This document shows positions 48,673-63,168 of a stretch of DNA of 64,000 nt, in pieces (position 1 is the stretch's first letter; each line of letters opens with the position of its first letter). Under the pieces are notes generated by a model. It did no database searches, was not told where the DNA came from, and was given only the letters and a program-made list of their open reading frames with translations. The stretch is taken from contig VXAA01005234.1 in the NCBI GenBank assembly GCA_013399115.1, positions 474,821 through 538,820 of the forward strand, read 5' to 3'. The position numbers and the translations under genes were made by a program. Source of the DNA: Anseranas semipalmata (taxonomy: Eukaryota > Chordata > Aves > Anseriformes > Anseranatidae).

Positions 48673-51600
48673 TAATGGAGCATGCTAAAAAGTAAAGAAG
48701 ATTTTAATCTCATTTCAAATAATGTTTGCATAAAAGTGGCCAAATCCAGGTAATTTTTCCCCATTCTATTGTAAGTCCATATAATTCGCCTTTGAACAGT
48801 GTCAACTTATTACTTCTGGTTATTTACTTAACATCAGTACTGTAACTTTATTACTGTTGTAAGTATAAAGACATGGTTCCCCATCTTACATTCTAAGTCA
48901 AGACATAACAAAAAAGATGTCAGATTATTGTCTGCCTGGAAGAGCAGAAAAAGAATTCTCTTGGCCTTTCAGCATGTTCATTGTCAGTCACGCTGTGATT
49001 TTAATAGATGAAGATTTTTTTGAAATGTAACAAATGATAGAGCAATTCATGTCTTTTCTGAGTATATCTGGCAGGTGTCTTTTACCTCAGCATCAGAAAG
49101 AGTCTCAGACATTCTGAGGTAAACAAGCACTGTATTTTATATACGAAATATAAAATGGCTGAAGAAATCAGCCACAGTGAAATAATGTAAGGAAGGTAGG
49201 TCATGAGTTGATAGAACAAAATTCAGAATTAAGTGATTTCCAGCTTGCAATATAGAGTGTTAGGATGTGGATCCAGGTGTCCAGTCCTGCTGCAGCTGGA
49301 CCTAATGGAATTCTTGCTAGTAAGCTCCCTGGTCAGGGTAAACTCAAAATTTAATCCAAATACAAAGCACCTGTTTCACTTTACTTCAGGAGCACACCAT
49401 GTGAGAGATCTGCAGGCTATCTTTAACAAACAATACTTCCTAAAGAAAAAAAATTATTTTCAGGAGAGAATTCTACCACAACTTCACTAGCAGTTGCCTC
49501 TGTATTTTGTGTCCTCAATTTTACGAGCTGGCCCAATGCCTATCAATATGTATTCTGTACTGTTATAGTAATTATTAGTTATAATTACAAAGTTTACTAG
49601 AAATCAAGCTTCAGATTCAAAGGTATTCACAATATTTTTAGAGTTTCCATTGACACTTAGCAGCCAAGTAAAATGCGCAGCCTTCTAGATGTGTTTTACC
49701 CTCTTGTTTTAAGTTAGCTTCAAAATGAAATGAATAAATATCTTAAAATATTAGAGATCTGATCTTTGACCATGTTGTAGCTCTTCTGCTTTGTTTTTAT
49801 GATACACAATGAACATCATACCAGGTAACTTTAGAAACAACAGAAGGAAATGGCATGCTGGATCTAGATAGCAGGGTAGCTACGTCCTACCATCAGTGCC
49901 TAGTGCAGTGCTTTGGGTTTTCTTGAAAAAATGTTGCTGTATTTTGCAGGGGCACATGCTGCTGTCATCTATATGGAAGGATGCACAACTGTGTGACAAG
50001 ATCACATAGTGTGGGAGCCCTGTATGAGATTAGGGGGATGCTGAATCCTTTGTAGCCTCCCTCCCTTTTAAATCCACACCTGAGCTTGTAATCACCAACT
50101 GCTATCTCCAGAACTGCAGAAGTGGAGTTATGGCTTAGAGTCATTTTTGTTCTCTGCTTCATGTCAAAAGCTGAACCTGAAAATTGGAGCTTCCATCTAA
50201 TTTCCAGGAGTTCTCTCAATGTTGGGTATAAACAGATTTATTTAGACATGAGGGGTAGGACTGTCAAAAGCATGCAGGACAGTAGTACTTAGAGATGTTT
50301 AAAAAACAGAAGAAAAGAGCTTTGAGGTTTGATTCCCCACTCATTTATACTAATAAAAAACAAGAATTTATCTTCTCTGTACACCAGTGATACACAAGTA
50401 TTAATATAAAGTGGAGAAAAAGATGAAGGCAGCAGCATATAAGTAACAAATGCAAAATAAAAAGATACCAAGACCCTCTTTCTTATCAGGAATGCTGTTC
50501 AAGTTTGCAGCATGAGAATATTTTGGGACCCTTTACTGTACACATGTAAAAAAAAAAAGTATCATTTGTCCAATATATATAGCTTCAAGACAGTGTTATT
50601 GCAGCTGTGAAGCCTGGGAAGATCCTATTGCATTGCTTCAAAATAATATTTAATCTCATAATAAAGAGCTTTCTTGCATTGACATTTAAACAGCTTGGTT
50701 ATTGAGGATAGCTCTATAATCAGTGAAGCATATTTAGGCATTAGTATCATTGCTCTCTCATAATATACTATAATCTCTGGCAATTAGTCCATGAGGGGAA
50801 GTAAAGCCTTTAAATTGCTAATTTATTGCCTCTGAAGCATATTTGTCATTTGTATGCATGCCAGATGACTTGAGTTGCAATAGTTCTTTCAAATGCTAGA
50901 GAACACAGGCTGTAAAGAAAACTTGACAGGAACCTTCGCTTCCTACCCCAGAACAGCAGTGTCCTGCCGAGCTGCTCTAGCCGTATGCTCCATTGCCTGG
51001 GCAGGGAAAAGGTGTCAGCACTGCTTCCTGACACAGGCTGCAGGTCATGGGAAGGATGCCATGGGGCCAGAACCCTCTCAAGGCTTGAAGTGGCTTAGCT
51101 CAATGACACACTCAAGACCAGACTTTGCCTTCAAGTGTGCATGCATGCCTCTTGCTGAGGCCACGGGGAGCTCTGCCTGTGGGTAGAATTTTGCCCTTGA
51201 ATTCGGCTAGCCTGCAAGCAAGTGCAGTGTCTGTTCCTGAATGCAGGATGGCTCTTTTGGCAGCACTGACAATAGATTGATGCTAATATAGAACTGGGTG
51301 GAGCTAATTATTCAGAAAAGCCATAAATGAATCCCTCTTGCTTTTTCTAGCATGAGGCTTGGCTGATGCAGCTACAGGGTAAGAAATTTTTACATGTGAT
51401 TGGAAAGAATGAAAGTGGGATTAACATCTTACATTTCACAGAAACATAGGACCTTATATAGCAGAGCAGGGTAAAGGGTTTCTAAGTAAGGGGAAAGGAA
51501 GAGGGCACAATGGAATGTGGGATACAACTGCAAAATCTAATTGCAAAGGCAGAGAGATTGGACCCATAGGACTTTTGGGGTACTGGATGGCTAGAAAACA

Positions 51601-52184
51601 TAGTGACCGAGAAATCACAGTCTCTTCCTGACAAAGCACTCCTCCAGACCACTTGTCTTGCACAGATGGCTTGTCTTTTAACTGTGCCCTGCCTCGGCTG
51701 TGTCAGGGCAGCTGGGCTGGGTTTCAGAATGAATCATCTGCTATCACAGCCAAAACAGGGACATTTTGTTGGGATGCAGAACAAGCCATTAAAAACACAA
51801 AGCATCTGGTCACCTTTATTAAACGTATTAAGTAAAAAGGCAGCCATCCCATAGGTTGAAATGTACGTGTGCAGAACACTTAATTTTTTGGAAGCTAAGC
51901 AGATTCAAGTTTTAAAATAAAAAGGTTCATTGTAGCTCAGAAAATAATACATTATTTATTAGCTTTGACATTTCCAAAAATTCAAATGCCAACGCTAAAT
52001 ATTGGTGAGCTTGCAGTTTTGGATAGAATTTCAAAACCTTTTATATCTTCTTTTTTTTGATGAATATATTGGGTCAGACTCAACAACCAGATTTGCACAT
52101 ACCTAGCTCTTAAAACAAATTTTGCTGGTGTAAAGATGTTATTGGGTATCAGTACAGGTCAGTTGTATGAGGTTCTGATACTAC

Positions 52185-52280
52185 TGTGCTCAAACTAGGC
52201 AACTGTATTATTTTAACTGTGGGACTAGGGGATGTGCTCACACTAGGGAACTGCACTATTTTAACTGCAGACACTGCATG
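52185..52280 (+). repeat. 48-bp imperfect tandem duplication
   Basis: Two adjacent 48-bp units. Each starts TGTGCTCA and contains ACTAGG, AACTG, and then TATTTTAACTG. The first roughly 37 positions match with about five differences; the ends have diverged more. Consistent with an old local duplication in the intron. Confidence 0.85.
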
Positions 52281-55200
52281 TAGATTTGCCTGAAAAGGTA
52301 GCTGAGGAATCGGAGTGACCCGCTATTATACCCCACACAGCCCAGTTCTTGGAGGCATCCTACAGGACAATAAAAGTAGGGTAACAGGAGCAGAGGAGTC
52401 ACAACAAGGTCTTATTCCCCAGAATCATAGAGCATGCATAGAGCTACTCCTCATAAGCTTCAGCAGTAGAGTCTACACTGCAGGCCTGTTGTAAGCCCTG
52501 TGCTTCCTGCATCTCACTTGTGAAGGGAGAGTAAGGGGTTGTATCCATTTAATTGAGATGATTGCAGGGAACCATCATGATAAGCATGCCAAGAGGGCCA
52601 ATAGGGCACTTCCCTGAAACTGGTATTTTTTAAATATTTGAGGATTGCCTCTTAGTACTCATGTGATGAATTACCAGTGATGCTTTTCTGAAGAATAGCT
52701 TTGAAAAGCCATTCTGCTGCCATCTCATTTATGGCCAGAAGGAATCTGATAAACACACACAGGGACTACACAAAGATTACCCTTAAAAAGTAGACAGGGA
52801 GACTATGGACTGGTAGAAATTGAATCCTTACTCCCACATGCAAATAGTCACTCCTTGCAATAAATTACTTGGATGCAATTATGGGGGTGATGAGAAGGGT
52901 TATACTAACTTGCACCTCCCCCTCCTTCCAAATTCTGCTTTCAGATGCTCTCTTACAAGCCCACTGAAGTCCGTTGTGCTGTAGGGATGTAAAAGTGATG
53001 AGGATTTGCCCTGTCCTCTCTTCTTTTGTTTTTGGTTCATTGAATTTTATTCCTCTAATTCAATAAATGTGTTGAAGAAGGCCAGAGAATATGAATTAAA
53101 TATGACAGGAGACCACAGGAATCCTGACCTTCTGTCTCACAAGAAAATCTTGAAACCAACCCCCTGCACATACCTATCAGCTTTCTAGCTACTGAAATCA
53201 TTATAGATGTTGTTGAAATACAACTAAGTTCACCTTCTCTGTTGCACAGCTAATTGCAACTTTCTTGAAAACAGTAGCTATCTAGACACCTCATCCTGTG
53301 ATATGCCTTTGTTTCTTTATGGATGCTTTGTTTTCTTCCTTTGAAAAATGTGTTCAACTTCAAATGCTTTCATTCTGTCTATTGTGGCAAGGAGATGTGT
53401 AGTTAAAACATTTCTCAGCCCAAGACACTGAGAAAACTTTAACACTTATCTGTGGAATGTGCGGTCAGCCTTTACTTCGACGGACACTTAGGTCTATATT
53501 TCACAAATAGATGACAGAACTTATATTACTTTAAAGAGTTCATCTATTTATGCTGCTATTTTTTGAAGACCTGTCTGCTTTTATTGAACCCTGCATGCTG
53601 GCAAGCAAAGCTAGCACTTCATCACCAAAATGAAAGAATTCATTTTGACATTTTTCTATTCCTTGACTATATTGGTAGATCCCATACAAGCTGATCCCTG
53701 CATTACACAATACAGGAAAGGATGGAAACTACAGGAGAGGTGAACTCTTACTGGAAGATTTTTCAGCTCTTGGAATGTCGCTTGGATTCCCTAAAACTTT
53801 CTGAGATGTATCCCAATTCTGTGCATCTGTAGTCATTTGCATCTTTTGTTGAAACTGCATCAAAATTGCCTTTCAAGTATATCCTTATGTAAGTGCTTAT
53901 GTATATATATCCTTGCTGAGCTCAGTGGGAATCTGTGCACTTAAGGAGTGAAACACGGGTTTAATCCCTGTCTATACATCCATAATTTTGTCTAGTATGC
54001 CGGAGTTTCTTAATATAATGCTTTCTCTACTGCAGGAATACAAATTGCTTCCAACATACATGCCTGCATATTGGACTAAAAGTCAGCACCTGTAACGCAC
54101 CATAAACAATTGCTCGAACTCTTAGTAAAAATAAGTGTATACTATATTGCTATAAACCTATTCAAATGCATGGCAAATGTATAGCAAACTTTATACAGAT
54201 AATCTCTTAGTCAGTAGAAACACACACAGTCTCAGGCCAGTCTTAGTCTGCCCCATGCCTACCCTGTGGGTAAAATAACCAATTTACCCTTCTATGAAAT
54301 GAGGAAGACCATAGTTTTGTTTTACCTATAAAGGTCATAGGGTACTTACAGATCCAGTCTGTTGAGTATTCCAGCCATGACTGGCTTCCTTCTCGCACAT
54401 ACAATATCTCTTGTTCCCTGAAGAAAACATACAGGAGAGAAAAAACAATCTTTCCATCTATATTAAAAAATAAAAATAAAAAAATTGAAGCCTGCTATCC
54501 TGTCCTACACCTTTAAAATTCTCTCTGTTGTCTAAAAGAAAAAAAAAAAGTAACTAGAAAGGAGCACCTTATCTTATCTTCAGATGAATTTTCCCTGAAG
54601 GTCCAAAATCCCAGGTAGGTCTGGAGGAATTTAAAGAATCAATGGCTGTAAGTGTTTTCTAAACACTCAAGGTGATAAATACAACTTTATCAGAATATTC
54701 CCTCTCTTATTTGCTTTCATCTTTATTCTAAATGTATCATCCTTCACCAGTTCAGAAGGAAGCAGGAAAAATGAATGAGGCTTCTTTCTCTTATAAGTCC
54801 CTGGTTCAGTAGTAAAGTTATTTTATAAATTTCACAAAATTCTTAATATAAAAAACAAACCTAAGGTTGAAGATAGTGGATCTGTTTTGGGGGCTTTAAC
54901 TCATTTAAATGATCTATTTCTCTTTGAGATAATTCCAAAAGTACTTCAGTGGAAGCTCATCTCTGAGCAACAGGGCACCTCATCAAAAGGTTTAAAAAGA
55001 AAAGACGAGGGGAAAAAATCTTCAATAGAGCCTGTGTCCTTTTATCCTTGATTTACCGAGCATATCAGTTACCCCCCTTTGTTAACAGCTCTTTTCATTT
55101 ATAGGTATAGAATAAATTCAGCCATTTTATCAAGATGTTCTTGTTACCAATCACCAGTATAAATTTTACTTGCTGTAGGAGGGGAAAAGGTTTTCTGGCA

Positions 55201-58200
55201 CAGCAGTTGTCCAATTAACTGCAGTATTACAGGCAACAAAAATAGTTTCCCCAGTCTCATTTCATGAATTACCTAGATGCACGAGGAAGATGCATTTTCT
55301 TCTGACTGGTTTCCTATTTTATTCATAATCCAATGTCTCAAAGCCAATGTGAATGGCTAGCAGTAGTGGCAATGGGTACGGAAAAAGGCACCCATACTGT
55401 GCGGGTGGGTTTGAGCATACAGTGAGCTTGTTATTAATTAATAATAAAAACAAAACATGTTTTCCTATAAGTAGTAGAACTAAAAAAATCTTGTTTTCCA
55501 CAGATTTATATCCTGAGCTCCCTGGCCTTTCCTACCCCACTGCAGTACCCCTGTCTCTCTGTCAGGTCCCCTATGACATTTTAGCTAGCAAAGGACATTC
55601 AGGTGGGCTCACGGACATCAAATTTTCATAATCCCCGCCCTGCATGATGAATTTAAAGGTACCATCATCAATCACAAAAAGGCACCATCACAATCCCTAA
55701 GAAGGATTAGAATTTGCCTGAACAAAGACTGAATATTAAGGCATGATGTGGAAGAAATTGATTCCTGTGCTCTCACCCTTTGAACTCTTTCCTATTTATT
55801 GGTTTTACCTTTGTTTCTCCTCAGTTATTCAGCAGTTTACAGTAGACTTCATTTTAAGAAGTCTGGGGATATCCTTCTATAGCCATGACTAGTTCCTCAG
55901 CTGCCATTGAAGTACAGAGACACAGACAGCAGGAAAGGCAAAAGCAACTCAGGAGGACTATCCCTGGCGACACAAGAAGCAATGCAAGAGGGAAAGTCAC
56001 TGCTTGGATACAAAGAGGGCATTGTGATGCAGCTGGAGAAGCAGCAAAAAGAGCTGGTAGTTTTGAAGTGTTCTGAACAGTTTTGAGAAGATCATTTTGT
56101 CAAAGTCAGCAAGAAGGAAATACAGTCTCTTTGATAACATGTATCGATGTGAGTTTTAAGTCTGGGCATAGCATCAAATTATTTTTAAAAACAGAAGATG
56201 TAACTGGGCCCTGGAAAACCATGATAGGTCAAATTGAAAATGATATTTACATGGTGCTTGAAAAGTGGCTAAAGACAAAAATGCTATTAGTTGTGAAACA
56301 GTCACAATAACACTGTCAAGTCCTCTACTAACTATGTCTGTGTTCTAGAACCCTCTTTCCTGGTTCTCATCTTTTAGGAATACATTGTCCTTAGAATGTG
56401 CATTTTCTCAGTGGCTTCTAGATGGAAATAAGTTTGAAAACTCATCTGCTAATTTTTTAAGCTTACAAACAACTTCACAAGTGGATGTGGAGCAAGTACC
56501 AGATCTAAAGCATGCCTTAAAAAGCACTCTGCTCCATACAGCCTAATTAGGGGTGAGCTGGAAATATTTTCCTGAAATGAAAGAACTCTCACTATCTAGT
56601 TGTATAGAAGATTTTTCTGTCAGCTGGGTTGCATGCTGGAAGGTCTTAACATAAATCAAAACATCTTGTGCCCTGTGTTTTGGTTCACTCCTTACATAAA
56701 TAGAGCTGGTCAGGAATCACTTGTACCTATCAGGATTTTTGCATATTCATGGACCAGAAGAAAGCTGCATCTTGATATCCGTTTTCATTGATGACCTCTG
56801 AATTTTCCTACCCATTTCTCTACACACACAAAAGTATGCATTTATGTCCATAAAATGGCTGTACTTTTGGTTTTTTGTAGGCCATTGGGACTAATAACAG
56901 ACTATAGAGCTTTGCATCCCTAGGCTAGTAGCTCTGATCCAGGCCAGGTCAGTACAGATTGAAAACTATCTTCTCTTGGCTGTGCAGTGGCCTGCATGAA
57001 ATGACTTTGGTCTCAATCCAGCTCCCTGTGGATGAGTATGCATATCACAAACCCCATTTCTATCAGCAGTGACTGGCAAATTTGCTGGCAGATTGAGCCA
57101 CTTTACCATTTTACCTTCACAAACCATTGCTTCAGGTCAAGCTTGGTGGTATGGCTGTGTGATCCATTTCAAAATCCCTGTAGGACGTTTTCTGGGGACA
57201 AACAGTGCAGGTACTTTGGGCTTCCAGAATGGCACCCTTCGTAAGCCCTGCATTCAACCCAGATTGTACTGCATCTTTGTTAAATGGCAGGTGCCCTTCT
57301 GGAAAGTCAGTCCACTGAGATGGTCCCGGTGCATGTAGACTGGGAAACAATGAACAGCACCACGATGCAATGGAACTGGATGCAGGCTAAAACCAGTATT
57401 TCAATAATGACTCACAAATGAATTCTTCTGGCTCTGCTGAGTTACAGGAGAAGATATCCTACATTCACATCCCAACAGGGAAGATCATTATGGGGAGACC
57501 ACCTGTGTATTCCCAGGCTTTCAGACTAAGCTGCTCCCCTATTGATTTTTATATCAATGAACCAGGTGCTTGCTGCCTATTAAGCTTGTTGGCATTCTCC
57601 CCCCGGAGCTCCTATTGACCAATTAGACATTTCTGCTGGAGCACTGGCAGCCACAGCATTTAGGAGCCTGTGTTTTCCTAAATCCTGACAGCGGTCATGT
57701 CAGCACCTGGCTGCATGAGCCCTAATGAAGGGTCTTCTTTCACTTCAGGGCATTTGTTGTATGCTGAACTATTGTACCAGTGTATTTAACAAGGTCACTG
57801 GATCCACAAGACACAGTGGGTCTCCCTCAGTTGTGGAAACTGCATCCTTTTCTTTGAAATCAATGGATTTTTTTGAGGCCATTTTATGAACTAGTTCTGT
57901 TTCATTTTGCTTGCTCTCTCTCGGCAATGTACAAGCTCCAGAAATTGTCTGTGACAGCTCAAATTCTACTTTGTCAGCCCAAGTTTACCTGAACACAACT
58001 GCTAGCTTCAGTAGGATTGTCCCAGATATACAAGAGTGGAATTTGTCTCAGTGACTGTCTCTACTAATGAGAACTGATTCAGTTACACACAGTGTCTATA
58101 ATTTGATAAGAACTGTGAGCAGTCCCAGATCTCTTTCTCTTTCTTCTTATATTTACTTCTACTTCTGGGCTCTGCTGCAGTTTTATTTACCTGAATAACT

Positions 58201-58862
58201 CCAAAGTTTTCATAAGTGGGTCCAAAGGAACCAGCTTCATATAGAAACCCTGAATGCCTCTGTCTTTGTTACTAGTTGACATATTTCCTGTATTTTATCC
58301 TTAATTGGCAAAGTGGCTGTGTCAAATTGCATTTCCGTTTCTGTAGCCTCATTCAGTATTGCTGGAGCTCAATATCCTGTTCAGTCTGAGTCATTTGATC
58401 TGAATTTTGCAGAGGAATAACCTGCTTGCCAATAGCAGTGTCTCTTTTCATCTATTAAGCTTCTAAAAGTACATATCCTTATCCACACTATCTGTGAATC
58501 TATGCATAGAAGTGTTGGTAGCTGATTCTCCTGGTAGTTCTAATGGCAAACAGACTTTATTAAAGCCACCCAAGTCATTGCTTAATTTTTCATTTCATTT
58601 TCTGTCTAACTATACTGCCAAAGGATGAGTGAGGATCTATCCTTTATGATCAGACGTGTAAATGGAAAATCCTGCTGTGTTTTTTATGCCAAAGAGCAAC
58701 TGTACTTTTACCAGATATTGGACTCTCTAGCTTTTGGTTTTTGGTTTTAGGAAATGTGTGAAAATTTGAAGAGGACATCTGTTCATCTGCCTGTGAATGA
58801 TTGCCAGGTTATTTACCAGCTTTTCAAAAGCTACATCACAAACCCCATTAGCTTAAAGTTGA

Positions 58863-58885
58863 CATGAAATGTTATTCATTTCATG
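58863..58885. repeat. Perfect 9-bp inverted repeat
   Basis: CATGAAATG and CATTTCATG are separated by TTATT and can form a short hairpin. About two such structures are expected by chance in a window of this size, so no function is claimed. A similar one is at 63622-63642 (AAGTGACAT / ATGTCACTT). Confidence 0.85.
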
Positions 58886-59339
58886 CCATAAAGTATCTTT
58901 TCCACCTATGTAGATGGTTTCTTTTTTTGCTTTGATCCTTTCACGTGTGGATCATGCAGGTCAACCAATGTCAACTGCAGGTGTTAGCATCAGGAGCCCT
59001 ATACCTGCGTGTTTTCTACCCACAGTGCTGCTTCTGTGACTTCAGTGCCCTTAGCAAGAGAGCAGCTGAGGATACCTGCTGTGTACAGCACACTTAACTC
59101 CTCCTGGACTCAGTCCATCCAGTCTGTGTGGACAAGAATTCAGGTGTGCACTGATGTGCTGAACTTGTCTGGCAGCTTCTGCTACAGAAAGATGCTGGTC
59201 TCAGCTAGTGACCATGCTGGTCAGTGCAGACAGCATGCATGGTAGGGAAGTTTAGATTTGAGACTATGCTTGGACATTATCATTAACTGTATAGTACAGC
59301 TGTAGAAGAACTCTAAAAGAAAGTTTGCAATTAATGTAA

Positions 59340-60290
59340 AATTATTGGAATAGTCAAATATAAAGTTAATGGCAAATTTGCAGAAAGGTTTTATGTTACT
59401 GAATGTCTGGGTAAGATGAAATTTGGTGTTCAGAAATGCAAAATAATAGACAAGGGGAAAATAATGTTAAGTAAATAGACAAAAGGTGAATTCTAATTTA
59501 ATTCCTACCATTCAGGGAAAGATATCAGGCAATCACAGTGGATAGTTTTCTGAAATACACAAATGAGTGCTCATCACCAGTCAAAGAAAACAAACCAACC
59601 CAGAGCACCAGATAGAATAGTGAGAATGACCAGGAAGAGAACAAAACAGGATAGGAAAACCACTTTTTCTGCTATTGTATAAATCCATAATATATCTAAA
59701 TCTCAAATTACTGCATGCAGTTTGGCTGATTGCTGCTTACAAAGGATATAATGGAAGTAGCGAGTGGTGACAAAGATCATCTTTTATTTGGAATGGCTTC
59801 TATACAAAGAGTGACTCGATAAACTAGAACACAGCTCAGAAAACAGATGGCTGAGAGGGGATATGATAGAGATCTATGGAACTGAGGATGGAGCATAGAA
59901 CACGAACAAGGAATGATTATTTACTATTTCTAATAACACAGGAACAAGGGGCAACCAATTAAATGATTGCACAGCAGGTTTAAAGACAAAGATAGTGCTT
60001 TTCACAGAATGTGTAATTAAATTGTGAAATGGCTCCCATAAAATGAGAATAAGAGAGTGGGATGATTTTGCTTAGAAAAGGGGTCACCGAGGGTAGATAT
60101 GTGAGAGGTCCCTTACATCATCAGGGAAGGGGAAGAAGGAATGCATGTTTGCTATTTATCACAGTATAAGAAGTTTCCCAATTAAAAAACAGGCAGTGGA
60201 TTGAAGCAAACAAATAAACATAATTTTTCTCCTTTGTATTTATAATTAAACCGTGGATCTTCTTGCCAGAGGACGTCATAGAAGCTGATA
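59340..60290 (+). repeat. Old CR1-type LINE, pol end to 3' region
   Basis: A long, heavily mutated copy in which the landmarks of old amniote CR1 elements appear in the right order. These are a 'gatgaaatt..gtt.agaaatgcaaaataat' stretch near 59416-59450, TATAAATCCAT near 59678, AAAGGATATAATGGAA near 59740, and GATGGCTGAGAGGGGATATG near 59845. They are followed by GAACAAGGGGCAACCAAT near 59942, CAGCAGGTTTAAA near 59972 and a TTGCCAGAGGACGTCATAGA remnant near 60266. Frameshifts and stops are frequent; no open frame survives. It is a genomic fossil, much older than the copies at 5.2 and 46.7 kb. Confidence 0.8.
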
Positions 60291-62394
60291 GTACAAATGA
60301 TACCTTTTATTCCCTGTTTTTGCTAATGTCCTTTTTGCAGAGCTGTTCAGACTTGTCAGCCAGAGCCAAACTTATTATTGCAAAAAAGTCCGGAGGCCAC
60401 AATCGTTCTGCAAGGCAGATCTTGGACTGTGCCACTCAGGTCATGTGGACAGAGCAGGAACCACCTCTGTTTTCCAGACAAGGACACTCCCATAAAATAG
60501 CTCATGCAGAATTAGCCAGCTCTGAATTCTCACTTTGAAGTATGCTGCAGCATCACTGCACTGAAATGCTTATCCATATTTCAAAATGGCTTATGCTTCT
60601 GTTACCCACTGTACAGTCAGATCAACCACCAGACTGATATGTTCTGCCCAAATCTGGGAAAAAAAATGATGGAACAGCACACAGTGTGTCAAAATCTTGT
60701 TGGACGGCTAGCCTTAACTGGTGATACAAGGGAGATGGGCTGCCTTGTTGTAGATACTTCACTGAAGAGGACCAGATGAGCTTTTGCTCTGCTCTAACAG
60801 GGTCTCTCCTAACGAGATAGGAAGACAGAACATCCAGAGCTGTTTCCTCTCTCTTGATCTCACATAGCTTGTAGCTGTGCAGCTGCAGCTATTGAAGAAG
60901 GGTGATGACTCAGAGGTCTCTGCGTGCCTCCCAGTATGGTTCAGGCACTGGCAGAGGCAGCATCGGGTTGGTCTTGTCCCTTTTCCTTTACCATAGTGAT
61001 GACTCCAATTCAAACTTCTCCATCTAAAAAAGCAAAAGCAAACAGAGCTTTTTTTGTCTTTACCAGTAGTATTCAAGGGCTGGCTTCTGTCCCACAGTTT
61101 GGGCACAAGTAGCTTGTTGAGTACATCATGAAGAGCCCGTCTAATATATACTTCTCAGGCACTTAAATACTTTCCACCAACTTGAAATAATCCACATTAT
61201 GCCTGGGTCATTTTACCTTTTGGGACATTTAATTGTCATATGGCCATGTTTTTTGGAGCATTGTAGAATAGCAGCTGATGAAAGTTGATTATAATAGCAG
61301 CAATGAGCCCTGCAGATGTTTGACTCTGTATAACTTCCCTGGAGTTAAGTTTAAAATATTCTGAGAGTCTGCTCCCCACCTCACCTGAATAAATCTAAAG
61401 TGGACCTATTCCAGATTTAAATTGCTTTAACTAAACACAGGACTTGGTTATCCAGCTGGCCTCATAATGTATATTAGTAATCCTCCTGATACTGACACGA
61501 TTGACCTGCCTTGATAATATATCTTCCCATTAACTAAATCTAAATCCAAGTATTATAGATGTTTTCATTTCCACCTGAAATATCTGTTCCATAAACAATC
61601 TCCGCAGCTCGGCTGTGAACAGAATTAGGAGTTTGTTTTAGTATCTTGCCCTTATGTAGCCAGCTGCTGGGGCTGGCCAAGCTCTACACACCCATCTGAT
61701 TTAGCTGAACACTGGCCTCCACCGTGTTTTTTGTACTGTGTGTGGCTATGTTGCTTGTACTCCATTACAGGCTGCCTGGGGGAGGCTGTCCTCTCAGGTA
61801 TGATGCACCGTCTCACCAGGTGAAATGTCCCGAGGAAATGATGTAGGAGTTCTTTTACCCTGTCTAAATCCAACCTCCTATTTTTGGAGAGGTCCCTTGT
61901 GGATAAATGTGTTTTGTGATATTTTATTAGGTGAAAAGTGCTGACTGTATAAAAAAATCTTGTTCAGAGGTTGATGATCATCTTTTTTACTCTCCACACT
62001 ACTTTCCTTGTGAACACATTTAATTATATGAGGCTGTATTCATTGCCTCGCTGCCACTAAAGTGCTCTGCAGTTAAGGTCTAAATACTAAACCAGGCAGA
62101 TATTCAAGTGTTGTAAAGTTAGTCCAGATCTTTTTGCAACAGTGCTACACTGATTTACAGTGTAGGGGGTCTTGCCTGCTCTGTTTATCGAAGTCTCTTT
62201 CTTTTTTTAATGCCCATATTTAGGTGACTTGAACAGCAGGAATGGATTATTTTAATTGCAGATAACTGACTGATACTGGGCATATTTTTAGTGCAAACTA
62301 GGAAACTATTCCCTTGTGCTGACGAGGATTATAGTGCTCACTGACAGAAATCCCACTCAAGCATACTGTTTAGCATGAAAAATCTATTTTTTTA

Positions 62395-63168
62395 ATGAAA
62401 GTTTTATTTGTATTTGTTTTCACTTCATTTCATGGAGGCAAAGAAAAAAGAAAACTCACAAAGCTAGAATTTGCTGCCTTTATTCTTACAGAGTACTGCT
62501 CTGTTATAGCACTTTTATTGTGCCAGAGTATTAGTCCTTTTGGACGTATGAAGCATGTTGGAGCTAAGATGCTGGAGAGCAGGGGAGCAGTGAGATTCTG
62601 CACACCCTCCACTTCAAAAGATGAGACCCGTCTTGCCCACACAGTGTCTATTAGTTTTTCTGTGTGGGCTTACTGTACATGGATCATGCAGTGTGTTCAC
62701 ACGGAAAACCCCTCTCTATGCCTGGAAGCAGGGCACCCAGGAGAGCTGTGCTGCTGCCAGTGCAATCAAAGCAGTGCTCCTCGGTTACCTCCTTCCCATG
62801 AGGAAGTGGGACAGGGGCGTATTCAGACAAGAGACCTCAGGGCTCAGGCCCTGGCTTCCCAGTTTGAAAGGACCCCGAGCCAATGTGCAATGCCTGACTC
62901 CTTAGCTGCACAAATGCTGTGCGATGCAGCTGCGCTCTGCCTTGCCATTGTGTGTGCTGGGATTCGCTGGGCTGCAAAACATGACCTCTGTGCAGCTGAT
63001 TCCAGCTCTGCATATGCAGACGTGGTGTCCAGACCGAAAGGCTGCACAAGTTCTCCAACCTTGATAGGTACAAATTATTCTCCAGGTGGCCAAATCCTAC
63101 TCAAAGCCTTTTCCAAGCTGAGGCCAAAGGCATTTTATTTCATTTATTTATTAAATAATATTGAATAA
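62395..63168 (+). other. 257-codon open frame of unknown meaning
   Basis: The longest open frame in the window, with an ATG at 62395 and an in-frame TAG just upstream at 62371. The first dozen residues after the Met are hydrophobic (KVLFVFVFTSF), weakly signal-peptide-like, then basic. The rest is rich in Ala, Ser and Cys, with no repeat, motif or family I recognise. The TAA stop is part of an AATAAA (63163-63168 region). Its 62.6-63.07 kb part is GC-richer, with several overlapping frames open on both strands, which argues for low stop density rather than selection. It may be chance, a decayed retroelement, or a lineage-specific transcript. I do not call it a gene. Confidence 0.2.

Noticed and set aside
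52429..52445. AGAATCATAGAGC resembling the start of a minus-strand CR1
   Set aside because: The similarity stops after about 12 bases and no CR1 body follows.
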